Assembly: GCF_000003605.2 (NCBI RefSeq) | Contig: NW_003131854.1 | Location: forward strand, 586,337 to 597,975 | Source: Saccoglossus kowalevskii | Lineage: Eukaryota > Hemichordata > Enteropneusta > Harrimaniidae | Length of the DNA: 11,639 bases | Direction of reading: 5' to 3' | Notes under the pieces: generated by a model | The model's database searches: none | The model's input: the letters and a program-made list of their open reading frames with translations, nothing else | Told to the model about the DNA's origin: nothing | In this document: positions 7,997-11,639 of the stretch, piece by piece | Position numbering within the stretch: position 1 is the stretch's first letter | Layout of the letters: the number at the start of each line of letters is the position of its first letter | Program-made: the position numbers and the translations under genes

Positions 7997-9584
7997 ATTA
8001 GCTCAACTCTAATTGCATGTATTTGCATTGTGTAATATACGTGTAATGACAGTTAAGGCTAATAGTACATTGCTAATGTCGTTTGTATTTCTGTTGCGGG
8101 AGAAGTGCCCATCAAAAAAAAACTAAGCTGCAATTTAATATTCCATACTGTTTTCAAATGTGAAAATGTACTATCTCGCATCATGCTCAATTGGTTTATC
8201 AGAGATTACGTCACCGTATGCTAATTAAGGTAACAGTTGGAGTGTTTCCGGGGAGTGAGTGGTCATATAATACCACGACATTCACGTTGTTGTGCCGCGT
8301 GGAAACCTCGTCTGCCGACAACCCGTATTGAATGTAAGTTAGAATTCTGTTTTGCTTTGGACACTTGTACGCTTTAAACAGTCGACAGAGAAGAGCATTG
8401 CTTGGAACCGTGTGCCTGGAGGTAATAATGGTCTAACAGTGTTGTGGAACGTGGAAAACCAGCAAGGCTTTGCCACTGTAATTAGCGAATACGAGTCGTG
8501 AATGGTACGTATGGTACAATAAAAAGGACATCATCGAGTTAGAAACCGGTAGGTATTTTTTAATCTTGATTGTTCTGAAAAAGCGTGGACTGGTTTAAAG
8601 TAATTGTTTACACCGGACAAATGCAAACTAAACAAACATTGAAACAAAGAATTTCAAGATCTTGACTTTCGTTTTTGTTGAATGTAAATTCACACTGACC
8701 TCTGCTCTCATTAAGTCATCGGTAGCGAACCACACAACAACTAACGGACCAAAACATTTACTTAATACGAAGCCCTGGATATAACCACGGCCCGTTCACC
8801 GTGGATTATGTCTCATCTATAGTCCGTTCGTCACAATTACCGGGCATTTACTGGGACACGAACTAATGATTTTATGGGTGGGTCTGCTCTGCCTGCGCGT
8901 AATTCACTGCGTTCACTCATTTAATAAAATGTATATGTTTCGTGGTTCGTTCACCGGCCAATTAAATTACTATGGCCATTGATTACCTCTATGGTACGAC
9001 CAAGCTAGTCGAGTTGAAGGTTTAGAACATTCGTGACACAGTCACGCACGACTAGCCGACATAACTTATTTTAGAACTCGTCCCGCCCTGTGATTCAATA
9101 CATGTGTACTACCGGGGTAGTAGTGAAATACGTGTACACTGTCACTGTCTGCGTTCTGAGAAATACCGGATGCTTTGTCCAAAAGAGTGTTAAATAGTCT
9201 ACCTCACATAATGTTTGCTGTGACAGAAAGGATGGGAATAACAGTACATGTAGTGTCAAGTTCATGTCGAGACTCCGTTGGTAAGCTTCGCATTTGACTA
9301 TCTATCATGATCGATAACGCCAGTGATGTACCGTGTACTTGTATTTGTGATATATGGGCGTACTGATAGTGTGACGTTGTCCTATATAATACCGGGTTAG
9401 TTTGTCGGTTACACGTAATTACCAGTAAACTCAGTCGTCTCAACAACACATGATTTCGACGAACATTGTCTCAATGTCCTAGCAATAGACCAATGGTTGC
9501 GATATGCCATATGTGGAAAGAAGGGGGTGGGGTCTTCAACCACCTGTTGATGGATGGTGTTAGCTCAACCGACCAAAGCAAACA
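7997..9584. other. No gene recognised; a few dyads and a promoter-like patch
   Basis: CpG-containing words become more frequent here than in the left third. Around 8259-8340 there is ATATAAT within GTGGT/ACCAC arms, a GC-richer stretch, and a good splice-donor word GTAAGTT at 8334-8340. That pattern could be a non-coding first exon but is not enough to call one. Inverted repeats are ATAACCACGG with CCGTGGATTAT (8781-8809) and TACTACC-GG-GGTAGTA (9107-9122, perfect). An 81-codon frame on the - strand (9204-9449) has no recognisable motif. Confidence 0.45.
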
Positions 9585-9621
9585 TGAATACAAACTTGAC
9601 CGTATGCCAAGTTTGCATTCA
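9585..9621. repeat. 14-bp inverted repeat beside copy C
   Basis: TGAATACAAACTTG (9585-9598) and CAAGTTTGCATTCA (9608-9621) pair at 13 of 14 positions across a 9-base loop. The right arm overlaps the left copy of the 18-bp direct repeat that bounds copy C, so the element appears to have inserted at the edge of a pre-existing hairpin. Confidence 0.75.
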
Positions 9622-9629
9622 CGGAAAAT
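9612..9629. repeat. Left target-site duplication of copy C
   Basis: TTTGCATTCACGGAAAAT matches 9806-9823 at 17 of 18 positions (G/A at position 13). It abuts the first conserved base of copy C. Its length is in the range made by target-primed retroposition, and longer than the duplications of most cut-and-paste DNA transposons. Confidence 0.75.
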
Positions 9630-9805
9630 CGTGAAAAATGCCCTGCAAACAACAAAAATAAGTTGTTAAACAAGATAGTCAAACATTCGTGCATTTAATA
9701 TATTAACATTAGATACGAACACGTATCGAATATAATTTATACCAGGGCCGGATCGACTTTTTTTACGAGGGCCGCAACCGACCAGAGCCGTATCGTCTAG
9801 AAATC
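9630..9805 (-). mobile_element. Interspersed element family, copy C, with target duplication
   Basis: On the + strand it begins CGTGAAAAATGCCCTGCAAA and ends CGTCTAGAAATC. It is the shortest copy at 176 bp. After GGCCGGATCGAC it lacks the AACAGTTTGG block and goes straight through a T-run to a single GC-rich unit, so it has one head unit against roughly two in B and three to four in A. The body keeps GATACG-AACA-CGTATC and TATAATTTATA. The near-perfect 18-bp flanking repeat and close identity to B suggest a relatively young insertion. No poly-A tail, tRNA-like promoter or open frame of note is present, so the mobilising machinery cannot be assigned. Confidence 0.85.
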
Positions 9806-9823
9806 TTTGCATTCACGAAAAAT
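9806..9823. repeat. Right target-site duplication of copy C
   Basis: TTTGCATTCACGAAAAAT is the partner of 9612-9629 with one mismatch. It directly follows the last base shared between copies B and C. Confidence 0.75.
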
Positions 9824-10261
9824 TTCGCTTTAACGTGTTCGGTTCGTGAAACGGTTATTGCCCCCGGTAAGCACAGGGGCATAGTTTAACTGACAATGAC
9901 CCAGAACTCAAATTCATTGCACCATTCTACCCAACAGTGACATAAAATGTACACAGTTTAACAGTTGGATTACGGCTTTTTTCAATTGGGTTTTGTTATT
10001 ATATTGGTGCCGGTGAGTTTTGGGATCGGGATAATTGTATTCGTCGTCGCACCGCCTCCTGTTCGATATGGGACTCATAGCGACGTACGCAACGCATGTA
10101 AAATGTTTGTTTACGGAAAATCCGAACACGCGCTGCGCGACGACCACCGCGCTTTAACTTAGTTGTTTATCCACAATTATTTCGGGAAAGAACGAAGTTT
10201 CGTCAAAACACAGTGAAACAATCTCGATGGCGTAGTTATAGTATACCATGTGGGTCCTGGA
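9824..10261. other. No gene recognised; CpG-dense patch
   Basis: Open frames on both strands overlap around 9914-10162 and show no domain. A CpG-dense patch occupies about 10120-10152 and includes the dyad CGCG-CTG-CGCG. I see no promoter elements around it. Confidence 0.4.
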
Positions 10262-10355
10262 TAGCCCTGAGTACAGTCCTGTTGGTTTGCCTCCTTCCGC
10301 TGATCTTTCGGCCCCCTGTGAAGAAGGCCAACCTACAGGCCTGTACTTGGGGCTA
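10262..10355 (+). ncRNA. Imperfect hairpin of microRNA-precursor size (candidate)
   Basis: The left arm (10262-10297) begins TAGCCCTGAGTACAG, and the right arm (10323-10355) ends CTGTACTTGGGGCTA. Aligned over 33 positions, 28 are Watson-Crick and two are G-U; three U-U/U-C mismatches and one 3-base bulge remain, with a 25-base loop. That is the size and shape of an animal pre-miRNA. The strand is arbitrary because the reverse complement also folds. I do not recognise a known miRNA seed in either arm. The alternative is a decayed inverted duplication or MITE. A second 8-bp hairpin follows at 10366-10392. An 81-codon - strand frame over this block has no known domain. Confidence 0.35.
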
Positions 10356-10365
10356 GGTGCTGGAC

Positions 10366-10392
10366 ATCTCGACTCGTTTTTCATGTCGAGAT
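10366..10392. repeat. Perfect 8-bp stem-loop
   Basis: ATCTCGAC and GTCGAGAT flank an 11-base T-rich loop. It lies 10 bases after the longer imperfect hairpin, and the two may belong to one structured unit. Confidence 0.7.
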
Positions 10393-10515
10393 CTACCATG
10401 ATGTGAAAAACCGAATTGGCCCACCATGATTTGTTTTCACCGCATATAGTCTTTATAGCGTTAAATCAAAGACACTAGGAAAATAGTTTAATGTATTTGC
10501 TAGTGTTTTCGGTTA

Positions 10516-10551
10516 AACCACAGTCCATCTATCTAAAGAGGCACTGTGGTT
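10516..10551. repeat. Perfect 9-bp inverted repeat
   Basis: AACCACAGT (10516-10524) and ACTGTGGTT (10543-10551) pair perfectly across an 18-base loop. The same core CCACAGT/ACTGTGG recurs as a 7-bp stem with a 6-base loop at 10657-10676. Confidence 0.7.
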
Positions 10552-10565
10552 GAACTAAGTTTGTG

Positions 10566-10590
10566 CACGGTTGCTTTTTTAGTAACCGTG
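10566..10590. repeat. Recurrent hairpin, second copy
   Basis: CACGGTTGCT, a T5 loop, then AGTAACCGTG. All ten stem positions can pair as RNA, with a G-U at position 8. It has the same total length as 6942-6966, whose G-U is at position 5, so the two copies differ at two arm positions without losing pairing. Confidence 0.75.
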
Positions 10591-10656
10591 GTTATACACT
10601 GTCATCACCGATACACTGGGGACGCAAGTGGCTTGGCAGGCAGCTCATCGGTCGCC

Positions 10657-10676
10657 CCACAGTTGAGGGACTGTGG
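10657..10676. repeat. Perfect 7-bp stem-loop
   Basis: CCACAGT-TGAGGG-ACTGTGG. It shares arm sequence with the larger dyad at 10516-10551. Just downstream, TGAGTCA (10688-10694) matches the AP-1/bZIP consensus, but a single 7-mer proves nothing. Confidence 0.65.
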
Positions 10677-11639
10677 TCGCCCGGGGCTGAGTCACAGCTC
10701 AGGTCACAGTAGCGTAGCGGTAAGAAGCTGGAACCGAATCTATTTCAGTTCAGCCCGAAAGATTATTTGAACCGAACTCGGCAGGCTAGACCTAAACATC
10801 TATACACGTTCATTTTTGCTAGCTCGATCTTCAATGAGTCTTTCGTGTAAACGAGGTACATGTACATGCATATGTAAAAGTACAAGGGGTAGACAAGATT
10901 AGGGTTAAACCAATTCTCTAGACGTCAGGCAGTTCACTTGATGGATTAGGTATTTATTACTTTCAAAAGTTGACTTTATTTACATGTACCATGGCTGGTC
11001 ATATATCACTACTAGACTCTCTCACCTGTAATGAAAAATACATTTTTAAAATTCGGCAATACACCGGACCCCATGTAATAAACATATTCACAATTCACAC
11101 AGGGCTGGTATAATAACTAGATTGTATTTCTTGTGACAAGGAATTGTTAGCAGGGTGACTAATGCCAGTTCGTTGAAGCATAGAGCTAAAAAAAGGAGAG
11201 TGAACTCCCTTTGATGCTATTGTTACCATGACTTCTGCCGACTAATTCGGGTTTATGGGGGGATTACTGGACGTGAATACTTAATTAGTCATGATCGGAC
11301 GTTCTCGGATGAGTTCGGTCGTTATTACAAAGCAGGGAGAGGGACGAAAAAAAGTTAAAACGACTCAAATAGGAAAAAAACTCCATGGTTGAAGTAGCTC
11401 AAGAAATCAAATGAACCAAGCACGATTGTCAAATATATCATTAGTGCCGTGGTATAAGTGTTTGTGTATGACGCTGTTAACTCCCCATTTATCGTCAGAC
11501 CACCTCCGGTGAACCCATTAGTCAACCAACATATTTGTATAATTGTAATCCTGAATTATGCTGCATTATTATGTGTATATTATGCATACTTGATAGTTGT
11601 TCACTGGTATTTAATTGCACCATAGCCTGACAAGCTGGC
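10677..11639. other. No recognisable gene
   Basis: AT-rich DNA with no open frame of interest and no repeat that I can pair with the rest of the window. The palindrome GTACATGTAC lies at 10856-10865. I see no RNA gene, terminator or transposon end. Confidence 0.5.

Noticed and set aside
7570-8208. 13-bp direct repeat TTATCAGAGATTA at 7570 and 8196
   Set aside because: About one exact 13-mer pair is expected by chance in a window of this size.
10154-10399. 81-codon frame, - strand
   Set aside because: The frame spans the miRNA-like foldback and its product resembles no protein family I recognise.
10710-10742. A tRNA A-box-like word (TAGCGTAGCGG) followed by a weak B-box-like word
   Set aside because: The B-box match is poor, the spacing is too short, and no cloverleaf can be drawn. 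A very old tRNA-derived SINE is possible but not supportable.
10546-10770. 74-codon frame with a hydrophobic N-terminus, resembling a signal peptide
   Set aside because: The hydrophobic start comes from the recurrent hairpin and its T-run; the remainder has no cysteine pattern or domain.

Overview
The window looks like intergenic or intronic DNA from an animal nuclear genome, and I find no protein-coding gene that I can defend. It is AT-rich by eye. Every open frame is short (about 60 to 100 codons), none shows a recognisable domain or bacterial-style start signal, and many run straight through repeats. The mix of short interspersed elements, minisatellites, a GC-rich MITE-like element and palindromic words such as TACATGTACATGTA and ACTAGTACTAGT reminds me of marine invertebrates (mollusc, hemichordate, amphioxus or similar). 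That guess rests on general appearance only.

Left part (1-5564): a four-copy 61-bp minisatellite (123-361); about 2.5 kb of AT-rich DNA with nothing recognisable; three diverged copies of a repeat built around ATTCAAGATG (2844-3420); a 192-bp MITE-like element with CAG(A/T)GGCGG ends and possible 5-bp target duplications (3524-3715); and small stem-loops and homopolymer runs.

Middle part (5565-8000): a two-copy duplication (5565-5720), followed by the first two full copies of an interspersed family that I describe here. Copy A is at 5871-6120 on the + strand and copy B at 7171-7395 on the - strand. Copy C lies at 9630-9805 (-), with a probable remnant at 6988-7015. The family has a GC-rich head made of a variable number of GACGATCC/GGCCCTGGT units, then an AT-rich body with a small hairpin and an end that resembles a 3' splice site. 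Copy C is bounded by an 18-bp direct repeat (17/18), which looks like a target-site duplication. Region 7609-7996 is unusually rich in nested inverted repeats.

Right part (8000-11639): no gene is visible, but there are many stem-loops. One has the size and pairing of a microRNA precursor (10262-10355). A 10-bp-stem hairpin with arms CACGGTTRCT/AGTAAYCGTG occurs at 6942 and 10566, with a close relative at 7975.

The most interesting content is therefore the A/B/C element family, the recurring hairpin and the miRNA-like foldback. None has been searched against any database here, so novelty is unknown.
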